Source: UBA12026 sp035291405
GTDB taxonomy: Bacteria; Patescibacteriota; Microgenomatia; UBA8517
DNA: 16,176 nt
Reading direction: 5' to 3'
Assembly: GCA_035291405.1 (NCBI GenBank)
Contig: DATDSD010000044.1
Location: forward strand, 1 to 16,176
Position numbers and translations under genes: made by a program. Under the pieces are notes generated by a model. That model saw only the letters and a list, made by a program, of their open reading frames with translations. It searched no databases and was not told where the DNA came from. Shown here piece by piece: positions 1 through 8,039 of the stretch (position 1 is the first letter of the stretch; every line of letters begins with the position of its first letter).

Positions 1-1
1 A

Positions 2-1774
2 GGAAATAAAGACTATCAGGTAGAGGGAACAAATAGGTGGGGAAGACCTACTAAAATTTGGCAAAAATATGAGGGAATTATTGGAAATATTGAAAGAAGG
101 TATTCAGAAACTGATTCAGACTACATAAAAAGTGAATTTGAGAAATATATGAGAGAAAGAATTTGTGAAGATTGTAAAGGAGACAGACTCAAAAAAGAAT
201 CTTTAGGTATAACCATAAACAAAGAATCAATCTCTGATGTAACAAAAAGATCGGTAAGTCAAATGTCAATTTGGCTTAAAAGTTTAGATAATTTGCTAAA
301 TAAAAGAGAGTTAGAAATTGGGAAGTTAATTATTAAAGAAATTGAAGGAAGGCTTAAGTTTTTAATTTCCGTTGGCCTTGAATATCTAACCCTTGATAGG
401 GTAGCAGGAACTCTTTCAGGCGGTGAGGCACAAAGAATTAGACTTGCAAGTCAAATAGGTTCTGGTTTAACTGGTGTTTTGTATGTTTTAGATGAACCAA
501 CAATAGGACTGCATCAAAAAGACAATCAGAAACTAATCGATACCCTAAAAGCCTTAAGAGACTTGGGTAATAGTGTAATTGTTGTAGAGCATGATCAGGA
601 AATGATGAAACAAGCAGACTTTTTAGCTGATTTTGGTCCAAAAGCAGGTAAAGAAGGTGGAGAATTAATTGCATCTGGTACTCCTAAGGAAGTAATGAAA
701 AGTCCTAGATCAATAACTGGCCAATTCTTATCTGGTAAAAGAAAGATACATCAACTTCTCACAAAACCGTTAAGTCAGTTAAGTTTAAATAATAATTTTT
801 TATCAATTCATGGTGCCTCTCAATATAATCTCAAAAAAATTAATGTTGAATTTCCCCTAGGAAAGTTTATATGTATTACTGGAGTTTCAGGGTCAGGTAA
901 ATCTACTCTTTTAGTTGAGACACTATATCCTGCACTTCAACAACATTTTAACCCATTTTTTAGAGGAGATGTAGGTATCCATTCAAGAATTGAAGGAATA
1001 GATAATATTGATAAAGCGATACTAATAGACCAATCTCCAATCGGGAGAACTCCAAGAAGTAATCCTGCAACATATACTGGTCTTTTTGATCCAATCAGAG
1101 ATGTTTTTGCACTAACTAGAGAGGCAAAGACTTTAGGTTACAAAAAGGGGCAATTTTCTTTCAACTTAAAAGGTGGAAGGTGTGAAGCTTGTGAAGGACA
1201 AGGACAAACAAAAATTGAAATGCAGTTTATGCCTGATATTTGGATAAACTGTGAAGTGTGTAGTGGAAGAAGGTATAATTCCCAAACCTTAGAGATTAAC
1301 TATAGAGGGAAAAATATTTCTGATTGTCTAGACTTAACAATAACAGATGCCTTAGAATTTTTTAAGTCACACCCTAAAATATACGAGAAATTAGAGACAC
1401 TACATGATGTTGGTCTTGGGTATATGCAGCTAGGACAACCAGCAACAACACTTTCAGGTGGAGAAGCACAAAGAGTAAAACTTGCAACAGAACTTTCCAA
1501 AAAACAAACAGGTAAAACTTTTTATATTTTAGATGAACCCACTACAGGACTTCATTTTGCTGATGTAGAAAAACTTCTTAAGGTTTTACGACTTCTTGTC
1601 TCAAAAGGAAATACCGTTTGTGTTATTGAGCATAATTTAGATGTAATTAAAAATAGTGACTGGATAATTGATTTAGGTCCAGGAGGTGGAGATAATGGTG
1701 GAGAAATTATTGCAATAGGTACACCAAAAGACATTAAGAACAACAAATTATCAATAACAGGTAGGTATTTATAA
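2..1774 (+). CDS. uvrA: UvrA, excinuclease ABC subunit A (5'-truncated by window edge)
   Basis: This is the damage-sensing ATPase of nucleotide excision repair, which works with UvrB and UvrC. The reading frame is open from base 2, so the start lies outside the window. About 590 residues are present, against roughly 940 in E. coli UvrA, so about 350 N-terminal residues are missing. The visible part covers the end of ATPase domain I, with the ABC signature LSGGEAQR (about nt 412-435) and Walker B VLDEPTIGL, then all of ATPase domain II. That domain has Walker A GVSGSGKST (nt 880-906), the zinc-binding pair CEAC/CEVC (nt 1181 and 1250), the IDQSPIGRTPRSNPATYTG block, a second LSGGEAQR and LDEPTTGLHFAD. 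It aligns with E. coli UvrA almost without gaps. It ends 36 nt before the transglutaminase gene, and uvrC follows that gene. Confidence 0.98.
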   Translation, partial: GNKDYQVEGTNRWGRPTKIWQKYEGIIGNIERRYSETDSDYIKSEFEKYMRERICEDCKGDRLKKESLGITINKESISDVTKRSVSQMSIWLKSLDNLLNKRELEIGKLIIKEIEGRLKFLISVGLEYLTLDRVAGTLSGGEAQRIRLASQIGSGLTGVLYVLDEPTIGLHQKDNQKLIDTLKALRDLGNSVIVVEHDQEMMKQADFLADFGPKAGKEGGELIASGTPKEVMKSPRSITGQFLSGKRKIHQLLTKPLSQLSLNNNFLSIHGASQYNLKKINVEFPLGKFICITGVSGSGKSTLLVETLYPALQQHFNPFFRGDVGIHSRIEGIDNIDKAILIDQSPIGRTPRSNPATYTGLFDPIRDVFALTREAKTLGYKKGQFSFNLKGGRCEACEGQGQTKIEMQFMPDIWINCEVCSGRRYNSQTLEINYRGKNISDCLDLTITDALEFFKSHPKIYEKLETLHDVGLGYMQLGQPATTLSGGEAQRVKLATELSKKQTGKTFYILDEPTTGLHFADVEKLLKVLRLLVSKGNTVCVIEHNLDVIKNSDWIIDLGPGGGDNGGEIIAIGTPKDIKNNKLSITGRYL

Positions 1775-1794
1775 ACTTTTTATAGGTAATTCTT

Positions 1795-1803
1795 TGCTAC
1801 AAT
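1795..1803 (+). promoter_or_regulatory. Extended -10 promoter before the transglutaminase gene
   Basis: TGC followed by TACAAT forms an extended -10 element. TACAAT ends 7 nt before the ATG at 1811, so transcription would begin at or next to the start codon. No -35 box of quality and no Shine-Dalgarno site are visible. Confidence 0.5.
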
Positions 1804-1810
1804 AGATTAA

Positions 1811-3664
1811 ATGAAAAAAATTATAACATTACTATTTTTCTTATATTTTTATTTTTTTAATACATTCACATCAGTAAAAGCCGAGGGAGAATTTACAACT
1901 GATTACGATGTAACTTATGAGGTGAAAGAAACTGGAGCTACTGAGGTAATTAATAAAATTTCATTAACTAATGTTTTCAGCAATTTATATGCAACTTCCT
2001 ATTCTATAGTACTTGATTCAATGGATCCTAAAAACATCAAGGCTTTTGATATAAACGGTCCATTAGAATTAAGTAGTAGAGTAGATGGCTCAATAACTAC
2101 TTTAGAAGTTAAATTTAAAGATCAGTTAGTAGGTAAAAATAAATCTAGGACATTTTGGATTAGCTTTGAAGAAAGCTCATTTGCAGTAAGAACAGGTGAA
2201 GTCTGGGAAATCTCTATACCTAGAATTTCTGAAAATGCAAAATTTAATTCATATAATGTAACTATTCTTATTCCAGAGAAGCTGGGTCAAGAAGCGTATG
2301 TTTCACCTAATCCTAGAAACAAAATAAGTCAAAATGGTTACTTAAAATATAGTTTTAACAGAGAAGACGTTGAAAAAACAGGAATTGTTGCTGGTTTTGG
2401 AGAATTTCAAGTTTTTTCTTTTAGTCTAAATTATCATTTGGAAAATCCACTTTCTAAACCTGCCACAACTGAAATTACTCTTCCTCCTGACACTGCATAT
2501 CAACGTGTTTATTATGAAAATATAAATCCAAAGCCTTCCAAAATGTATACTGACATGGACGGAAATTGGATTGCTGAATTCAACTTGCAGGCGCGTGAGA
2601 GAATTGACGTTGTTGTTAGTGGTCATGTGCAAATATTTTCAAACTTCAGACCATTTACCAAGCCAACTCAGGAATCTTTGAATTTAAATATTTCTAAAAC
2701 TGATTACTGGGATACTCAAGACTCAACAATACAAACCCTTGCCAAAGAACTAAAAACTCCAAGAAATATATATGATTATGTTTCTACAAAGCTTAAATAT
2801 GATTATACGAGGGTTAAACCAAATGTTGAACGCTTGGGTGGAGTTAATGCACTTAAAAGTCCTGAATCTGCAATTTGTATGGAATTTACAGATCTTTTTA
2901 TAACCTTGGCAAGAGCTGCTGGAATTCCAGCAAGAGAAATAAATGGCTATGCATACACCGAAAATCCTGAAATTCAACCTCTTTCTTTGGTTAACGATGT
3001 ACTTCATGCATGGCCTGAGTATTATGACAAGGAGAAGGGCATTTGGATTCCTGTTGACCCCACATGGGGATCAACAACCGGAGGAGTTGATTACTTCACG
3101 AAGCTTGATCTTAGGCATTTTACTTTTGTTGTTCATGGTGTCAGTGATACAAAGCCTTATCCTGCCGGAAGTTATAAATTGGGGACAAATCCCCAAAAGG
3201 ATGTCTTTGTTTCTTTTGGGAGTCTACCCCAAGAGAGAAACTCTAAATTAAAAATTGAAGCTAACCTAGAAGGTTGGATTCCTTTAATTTCTAATCGCCT
3301 TGATATTAATATCTACAATCCTGGGCCAGTTGCAGTTTACGATATTTGGCCTTTAATTTACTTTGACGGAGTTAAAAAAGAGGTCAGTACTAATTTTGAT
3401 AAATTACTTCCGTTTGAAAGTAGGAAAACGTTTATTGAAATCCCCTTTTCATTTCTAGGGGCAAAGACTCCAAATACTGTTAAAGTTTCAATTCTTGAAG
3501 ATGAAGTCACAATTCCAACCAACAAAAATCAGGTAGTTATTTATAACCTACTTTTTGTCTTTGTGGTAGCCATCTTAATACTCTTAACCATACTCATAAG
3601 ACTAAAAAGAATTAATTTTGCTAAAATAACCGATAAATGGAAATTTCTAACGAAAAGTTCTTAA
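1811..3664 (+). CDS. Secreted, membrane-anchored transglutaminase-like protein
   Basis: This 617-residue protein begins with a signal peptide: a KK pair, a hydrophobic run and an AxA-like site after VKA near residue 24. Near the C-terminus there is one membrane helix (about residues 577-596), followed by a basic tail. The bulk therefore lies outside the cell, held by a C-terminal anchor. The middle contains a transglutaminase/protease-like core with a complete Cys-His-Asp triad: Cys356 in AICMEF, His399 in LHAWPEYY and Asp416 in PVDPTWG. The typical RAAGIPAR segment follows the Cys. The regions on both sides look like beta-rich domains. The family includes protein cross-linkers and cysteine proteases, and the substrate cannot be told here. 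The gene has its own extended -10 promoter, and its last 28 nt overlap the start of uvrC. Confidence 0.88.
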   Translation: MKKIITLLFFLYFYFFNTFTSVKAEGEFTTDYDVTYEVKETGATEVINKISLTNVFSNLYATSYSIVLDSMDPKNIKAFDINGPLELSSRVDGSITTLEVKFKDQLVGKNKSRTFWISFEESSFAVRTGEVWEISIPRISENAKFNSYNVTILIPEKLGQEAYVSPNPRNKISQNGYLKYSFNREDVEKTGIVAGFGEFQVFSFSLNYHLENPLSKPATTEITLPPDTAYQRVYYENINPKPSKMYTDMDGNWIAEFNLQARERIDVVVSGHVQIFSNFRPFTKPTQESLNLNISKTDYWDTQDSTIQTLAKELKTPRNIYDYVSTKLKYDYTRVKPNVERLGGVNALKSPESAICMEFTDLFITLARAAGIPAREINGYAYTENPEIQPLSLVNDVLHAWPEYYDKEKGIWIPVDPTWGSTTGGVDYFTKLDLRHFTFVVHGVSDTKPYPAGSYKLGTNPQKDVFVSFGSLPQERNSKLKIEANLEGWIPLISNRLDINIYNPGPVAVYDIWPLIYFDGVKKEVSTNFDKLLPFESRKTFIEIPFSFLGAKTPNTVKVSILEDEVTIPTNKNQVVIYNLLFVFVVAILILLTILIRLKRINFAKITDKWKFLTKSS

Positions 3665-4893
3665 AACTTCCCCAAACCCCGGGTGTTTATACTTTTTGGA
3701 AAAAAAATATTGTATCCAAAATTAATGAGCCTATTTATATAGGTAAATCAATAAACCTAAAATCTAGACTTTTAAGTTATTTACTGCCAAATTTAGGAGT
3801 TAAAACAGCTCAAATGATTAAGGAAGCAGAAAAAATTACATTTATAGAAGTCTTTTCTGAGCTTGAGTCACTACTTTTAGAATCAGCACTTATTAAAAAA
3901 TTTCAGCCTAAATATAATATTATAAGTAAGGATGACAAACATGCTTTATACATCTTAATAACTAATGAAAAGTTTCCCCGTGTTATAACTTCAAGAAAAT
4001 CAACAAATGAAAAGATATTAGCAATCTTTGGACCATTTCCTAATAGCACAAATGTCAAAATTATCTTAAAAATGATTAGAAGAATTTTTCCATACTCAGA
4101 TCATAAGATAGGCAAAAAACCTTGTCTATATAGTCACATTGGATTATGTAACCCTTGTCCAAATACTGCAAAAGATAATAAAGAATATATGAAAAACATA
4201 AATAGGATAAAGCTCGTACTTTCTAGAAAGTTTAATATCGTTAGAAGGAAATTAGTAAAAGAGATGGACAACTTCTCAAAACAAACAAGATATGAAGAGG
4301 CTGCCTTAATTAGAGAGAAGATTAAGTCTCTTGACTATATTACCGAGGACAGGATTCCTGAAGAAAGATTTTTAGAAAACCCAAATTTAGTAGAAGATCA
4401 AAAAAATGAAGAATTAGATAAATTGAAAAAATTACTTAAAGTTAAAAATTTAAAAAGAGTAGAGTGCTATGATGTAGCTCATTTATCAGGCACTTCAGCT
4501 ACCGCCTCAATGGTTGTTTTTATTAATGGTGAGCCTGAAAAAGAATATTATCGACATTTTAGAATTAAACAGAATAAAGGTAATAGTGATTATGATTCGA
4601 TGAAAGAAATTTCAAGAAGAAGAGTAAATCATATAACAGATTGGGGTAAACCAAATTTAATTATTGTTGATGGAGGATTGGGTCAAATAAGTATTTTCAA
4701 TAAAGAATTTGGGAAATATAACATTCTAATTGTAGGGATTGCCAAGAATCCTGATAGATTAATATTTTTAGATGGAAGAAAAGTAAGACTTTCTGGAAAG
4801 GCTTTAAATTTGGTAAGTAGAATCCGTGATGAAGCACACAGATTTGCTCGCGGATACCATCACAAATTGATAAAATTAAGTCTCTTGACATAA
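3637..4893 (+). CDS. uvrC: UvrC, excinuclease ABC subunit C, short form without HhH domain
   Basis: UvrC makes the two incisions around a DNA lesion in nucleotide excision repair. The protein has an N-terminal GIY-YIG nuclease domain (GVY at 16-18, YIG at 34-36), a UVR motif that contacts UvrB (about 205-235) and the C-terminal RNase H-like nuclease domain. The catalytic residues are visible: Asp279 in CYDVAH, Asp345 in IVDGG and His401 in RDEAHRFA. At 418 residues it is far shorter than the usual 600 or so and stops right after the nuclease domain, so the C-terminal (HhH)2 domain is absent. Only three of the four cysteines of the family's Fe-S site are found (163, 171, 174), and the last pair is CNPC instead of CxxPC. 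The start overlaps the previous gene by 28 nt and is fixed by the conserved LPQTPGVY beginning. Confidence 0.95.
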   Translation: MEISNEKFLKLPQTPGVYTFWKKNIVSKINEPIYIGKSINLKSRLLSYLLPNLGVKTAQMIKEAEKITFIEVFSELESLLLESALIKKFQPKYNIISKDDKHALYILITNEKFPRVITSRKSTNEKILAIFGPFPNSTNVKIILKMIRRIFPYSDHKIGKKPCLYSHIGLCNPCPNTAKDNKEYMKNINRIKLVLSRKFNIVRRKLVKEMDNFSKQTRYEEAALIREKIKSLDYITEDRIPEERFLENPNLVEDQKNEELDKLKKLLKVKNLKRVECYDVAHLSGTSATASMVVFINGEPEKEYYRHFRIKQNKGNSDYDSMKEISRRRVNHITDWGKPNLIIVDGGLGQISIFNKEFGKYNILIVGIAKNPDRLIFLDGRKVRLSGKALNLVSRIRDEAHRFARGYHHKLIKLSLLT

Positions 4894-4923
4894 AGGCTCT
4901 AAATAGCAGATACTTAAAAGAGG

Positions 4924-5325
4924 ATGAAAAGAATTTTAAGACATTTTGTTATCGATTCAGTATCTATCTTTTTAGTTTCTTCTATTGCTTCTGGCATGGT
5001 TTTTCAAAAGGGAATAGAAACACTTCTATTAACTGGATTGGGATTAACTATTGCCTCGCTTATCGCAAAGCCAATTATTAATATATTAATGCTTCCTATA
5101 AACTTAATTACATTCGGTCTGTTTCGCTGGGTAGCAGCTGTAGCTGTACTTTATATAGTTAGCCTTGTTGTACCTGGTTTTCAAATTGTTGGTTTTAATT
5201 TCGGAGGATATTCTAGTGCTTGGTTTGATGTTCCAAAACTAGTTTTGTCTGGAGCTCTTGCATTTGTAGCATTTTCTTTCCTTCATTCTTTGATTTCTTC
5301 TTTCATATATTGGCTAATCAAGTAG
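4924..5325 (+). CDS. Phage_holin_4-type (four-helix) membrane protein
   Basis: This is a 133-residue integral membrane protein with about four hydrophobic helices. The stretch KPIINILMLPINLITFGLFR is typical of the phage holin family 4, superfamily II group (PF04020). Despite the name, members are usual chromosomal proteins of bacteria with no demonstrated lytic role, and the function is unknown. The gene begins 30 nt after uvrC. AAAAGAGG directly abuts the ATG, which is too close for a normal Shine-Dalgarno site, and the upstream TACTTA could equally be a -10 element. The gene ends in TAG, 27 nt before secG. Confidence 0.85.
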   Translation: MKRILRHFVIDSVSIFLVSSIASGMVFQKGIETLLLTGLGLTIASLIAKPIINILMLPINLITFGLFRWVAAVAVLYIVSLVVPGFQIVGFNFGGYSSAWFDVPKLVLSGALAFVAFSFLHSLISSFIYWLIK

Positions 5326-5334
5326 CTTGTATAG

Positions 5335-5340
5335 TATAAT
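5335..5340 (+). promoter_or_regulatory. TATAAT -10 box before secG
   Basis: A perfect TATAAT ends 12 nt before the secG ATG at 5353, leaving room for a 5' leader of only a few bases. No clear -35 is seen. It lies just after the holin-like gene stop. Confidence 0.5.
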
Positions 5341-5352
5341 TGATTTACTAAT

Positions 5353-5559
5353 ATGAAAAATTTAGTTCAAATTGTCCAAGCAATTTCAGCCTTACTTCTA
5401 ATTATTTTTGTTCTTTTGCAGGTTAGGGGAACAGGTTTTGGAAGGAGTTCATCTTCTTCCTCTTTTACTAGACGTGGAGTTGAAAAATTAGTTTATAAAT
5501 TAACTTTTGTAGTTACCGCAATATTTTTAATTCTGTCGGCTGTTTCATTATTTATCTAA
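5353..5559 (+). CDS. secG: SecG, preprotein translocase subunit
   Basis: SecG is the small accessory subunit of the SecYEG protein-export channel. The 68-residue protein has two membrane helices (about residues 4-23 and 49-67) joined by a Ser/Gly-rich loop. It carries family hallmarks: LLQVRGTGFG after helix one, then a serine-rich segment and FTRRGVEKLVYKLT before helix two. Length and layout fit the family. The gene has its own TATAAT box and lies 1 nt before the solute-binding protein gene, so the two are probably co-transcribed. Confidence 0.93.
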   Translation: MKNLVQIVQAISALLLIIFVLLQVRGTGFGRSSSSSSFTRRGVEKLVYKLTFVVTAIFLILSAVSLFI

Positions 5560-5560
5560 C

Positions 5561-6853
5561 TTGTTAACTTTTCGTTACATAACAAGATTAATTCTAGCTT
5601 TTTTTAAAAAATTTAAGGCAATAATTTTAGCGGGTGTTATCTTAGGAATACTAGTCTTTCTAATATTGGGGTTCTTCATACCAAGCTTATCGGCAACAAC
5701 TACTAGAATTGGTATTATAGGTAGATATTCAACAAATAATTTACCAGAAAGTATTTCCACTAAAATATCAAGAGGACTAACTAAAACAGAGGAATCTGGA
5801 CAAGTACTACCTGATGTTGCTAAATCATGGGAGACTACAGACGGTGGCAAAACTTGGTTTTTTTATTTAAACGATAATTTATATTGGCAAGATGAAAAGA
5901 AGTTAGTAAGTTCAGATATAAATTATGAGTTTTCTGACGCAACAATAGAAAGACCGGATGATAAAACCTTAAAATTTAATTTGGATAATAATTTTTCAGC
6001 TTTTCCAGTTGTTTTATCTACACCAATATTTAAGAGGGGATTATTAGGACTTAGTGATCAAAAGGTCAAAAAAATTTCACTTGTGGGTGGATTCGTACAA
6101 AAAATAACAATTCAAGACAAAGAATCAAATACATTAATTTATAAATTTTACCCAACAGAAGAAAGGTTAAAACTTGCCTTTAAACTTGGGGAAGTTGATC
6201 AAATTTCTGACTTACAAGATATAACTGAATTTAATAATTGGAAAACTGTTCAAATTTCAAAAAGATTAAATTATGATAATTTTGTTTCAATTTTCTTAAA
6301 TACAGCTAACGAAAAACTTTCTGACAAAAGTCTAAGACAGGCATTAAATTATGCCTTAGATAAAAAAGAATATAATGAAAACCGTGCCTCAAGTCCTATC
6401 TCACCCCTGTCTTGGGGTTATAATCCACAGGTCAAACTTTATGAAAAAGATTTAGATAAAGCCAAAGATATTAAAGATTTAGAAATTAAACTTTCAACCC
6501 TTCCAAATTTACTTGCCACTGCTGAAAAAATAAAAAAAGATTGGGAAGAAGCAGGTGCTAAAGTTCAAATAGAAATTACTCCGAATGTACCGGAAGATTA
6601 TCAAGCTTTTTTAGCGACTGTTGACATTCCAAAAGATCCTGATCAATACAGCCTTTGGCATTCTACACAAACAGGCACTAATATTAGTAAATATAATAAT
6701 CCGAGAATAGACAAACTCTTAGAAGACGGAAGAACTGAACTAGATCAGGAAACAAGAAAGAAAATTTATCTTGATTTTCAAAGATTTCTAGTTGAAGATT
6801 CTCCTGCCATATTCCTTTATCACCCCACCTTTTATACTATAAGTCGAAAGTAA
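5561..6853 (+). CDS. Family 5 extracellular solute-binding protein (peptide/nickel ABC transporter type)
   Basis: This 430-residue protein resembles SBP_bac_5 (PF00496) peptide-binding components of ABC importers. Matching segments are LPDVAKSWETTDGGKTWFFYL near residue 85, VSIFLNTANEKLSDKSLRQALNYALDK in the middle, and the C-terminal stretch with NNPRIDKLLEDGR and YLDFQRFLVEDSPAIFLYHP. A basic N-terminus precedes one long hydrophobic helix (about residues 20-42), so it is probably anchored by an uncleaved helix. No lipobox Cys is present. It is shorter than the usual 500 or more residues. The start is TTG, placed 1 nt after the secG stop; no upstream ATG is available. No permease or ATPase genes are nearby, so the transported ligand is unknown and a role without transport is possible. 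Confidence 0.85.
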   Translation: MLTFRYITRLILAFFKKFKAIILAGVILGILVFLILGFFIPSLSATTTRIGIIGRYSTNNLPESISTKISRGLTKTEESGQVLPDVAKSWETTDGGKTWFFYLNDNLYWQDEKKLVSSDINYEFSDATIERPDDKTLKFNLDNNFSAFPVVLSTPIFKRGLLGLSDQKVKKISLVGGFVQKITIQDKESNTLIYKFYPTEERLKLAFKLGEVDQISDLQDITEFNNWKTVQISKRLNYDNFVSIFLNTANEKLSDKSLRQALNYALDKKEYNENRASSPISPLSWGYNPQVKLYEKDLDKAKDIKDLEIKLSTLPNLLATAEKIKKDWEEAGAKVQIEITPNVPEDYQAFLATVDIPKDPDQYSLWHSTQTGTNISKYNNPRIDKLLEDGRTELDQETRKKIYLDFQRFLVEDSPAIFLYHPTFYTISRK

Positions 6854-6866
6854 GATAGTTTTATTG

Positions 6867-6872
6867 TAAAAT
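6867..6872 (+). promoter_or_regulatory. TAAAAT -10 box before the 78-residue Cys-rich gene
   Basis: TAAAAT ends 6 nt before the ATG at 6879, predicting a leaderless mRNA. A weak -35-like TCGAAA (6844-6849) is 17 nt upstream. The core TAAAATATC is repeated exactly before the other small Cys-rich gene (ATG at 11440, minus). Confidence 0.45.
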
Positions 6873-6878
6873 ATCAAC

Positions 6879-7115
6879 ATGAGTGAACTTAAAATACATT
6901 GTCGATTTTTTGAAGGTGAATATTGTCATCCTGGATGTCCTAATTATGAAAGTAATAAAAAAGACATATTGAGAACAGCTAAAGATCTTGGTAACGACCC
7001 TGAATGTATTGCGTCAAGAATAAGAGTTGATCCAAGCCTTAAGATCTGGGCACGATGTCAAGCACAATTAAAACCAGATGATTTTACTCAATGTTCCCAT
7101 ACTCCAATACAGTAA
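6879..7115 (+). CDS. Small Cys-rich protein, unknown function
   Basis: I do not recognise this 78-residue protein. It has six cysteines (8, 16, 20, 43, 60, 72) and histidines at 7, 17 and 74, with the close pair CHPGC at 16-20. This suggests metal (zinc) binding or an Fe-S site. There is no signal peptide or membrane segment, so it is probably cytoplasmic. It has its own -10 box immediately upstream. Its stop lies only 2 nt from the convergent stop of obg, so no terminator fits between them. It resembles the other small Cys-rich protein (minus, 11219-11440) in size and promoter core but not clearly in sequence. Confidence 0.7.
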   Translation: MSELKIHCRFFEGEYCHPGCPNYESNKKDILRTAKDLGNDPECIASRIRVDPSLKIWARCQAQLKPDDFTQCSHTPIQ

Positions 7116-7117
7116 AT

Positions 7118-8029
7118 TTATTTTAATAATTTTTTAAGTTTCTCTATACTTTCAAAATCATAGATTGATATCGATAGTGAGTTTTTAAACACTTTTTTCT
7201 CATTTATCAGGTCAGATTTAGTAAGTAAAATTATTTCTTTTTTCTTAAGCATTTCTTTACTGTAAATTCCTAATTCCTTTCTTACTATTTTGTAGTCTTC
7301 TTCATAATTTTCAGAGGTTGAATCTATACAATGAATTAAAACTTTTACTTTCTCTATATGTTTTAAAAATTGTATACCCAAACCCCTTCCACTTGAGGCT
7401 CCTTCAATAAGTCCTGGTATGTCTGCAATAATATGTTCATTAAATACACCCAAGTTAGGAGAAATCGTAGTAAATGCATAATTTGCTGTTTTTACATTTG
7501 TTCCCGTTAATTCGTTTAGTAAACTACTTTTACCCGAATTTGGAAGACCTATTAAACCATAGTCAGCAATTAATTTAAGATTAAGGGTTAAATGTAAAAT
7601 TTTACCAAGTTGACCTTTTTGGGAATGCATAGGAGTAGTATTTCTAGCACTTCTAAACTCAAAGTTTCCAAGGCCTCCATCTCCTCCTTCTAATAGCTTA
7701 ATAACTTGACCTACTTTTGTTAGTTCTATTATGGTTTCATTTGTATCTTTATTAATTAAAGATGTTCCTACAGGAAGAATAACGTTGACATCCTGTCCTT
7801 TTTTTCCTTGTCTCTTATTGTTTCCACCATCAACACCTCTTCCTGCTTCAATTAAGTCTTTACGGCTAAATTGATTAAGAAGTGTTAAATCTGAGGAAAT
7901 TGTAATATATAAATCTCCACCCCTACCGCCATTGCCACCATCAGGTCCACGACCTATCTTCTTAAAAGAAACGATACCGTTACCACCATCTCCGGCTTTA
8001 AATGTAACATCGACATTGTCTAGAAGCAT
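7118..8029 (-). CDS. obg: Obg (CgtA) ribosome-assembly GTPase, short form
   Basis: Obg is an essential GTPase of 50S ribosome assembly and stress signalling. The N-terminal Gly-rich Obg fold (about residues 1-155) has GDGGNG and PDGGNGGRGGDLYI and is slightly shortened after SFKK. The G domain follows, with P-loop GLPNSGKS (161-168), switch I NYAFTTI, DIPG (203-206), TKSD (270-273) and a weak G5 near SIS (286-288). The protein ends at 303 residues, right after the G domain, so the Obg C-terminal (OCT) domain is missing. This domain is variable or absent in some lineages. The gene begins 10 nt after the GH130-like gene and has no Shine-Dalgarno site, so it is probably translated from the shared mRNA. 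Confidence 0.94.
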   Translation of the reverse strand: MLLDNVDVTFKAGDGGNGIVSFKKIGRGPDGGNGGRGGDLYITISSDLTLLNQFSRKDLIEAGRGVDGGNNKRQGKKGQDVNVILPVGTSLINKDTNETIIELTKVGQVIKLLEGGDGGLGNFEFRSARNTTPMHSQKGQLGKILHLTLNLKLIADYGLIGLPNSGKSSLLNELTGTNVKTANYAFTTISPNLGVFNEHIIADIPGLIEGASSGRGLGIQFLKHIEKVKVLIHCIDSTSENYEEDYKIVRKELGIYSKEMLKKKEIILLTKSDLINEKKVFKNSLSISIYDFESIEKLKKLLK

Positions 8030-8039
8030 ATAAATATTT

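Noticed and set aside
3179..3196. Strong hairpin TTGGGGA/TCCCCAA with a 4-nt loop
   Set aside because: It lies inside the transglutaminase coding region with no T-run after it, so it is not a terminator; probably a coincidence of codons.
4891..4930. Frameshift explaining the short UvrC
   Set aside because: The sequence after the stop does not encode HhH-like residues in any frame before the next gene begins.
4924..5325. Prophage holin
   Set aside because: No phage genes surround it, and PF04020-type proteins are common chromosomal membrane proteins.
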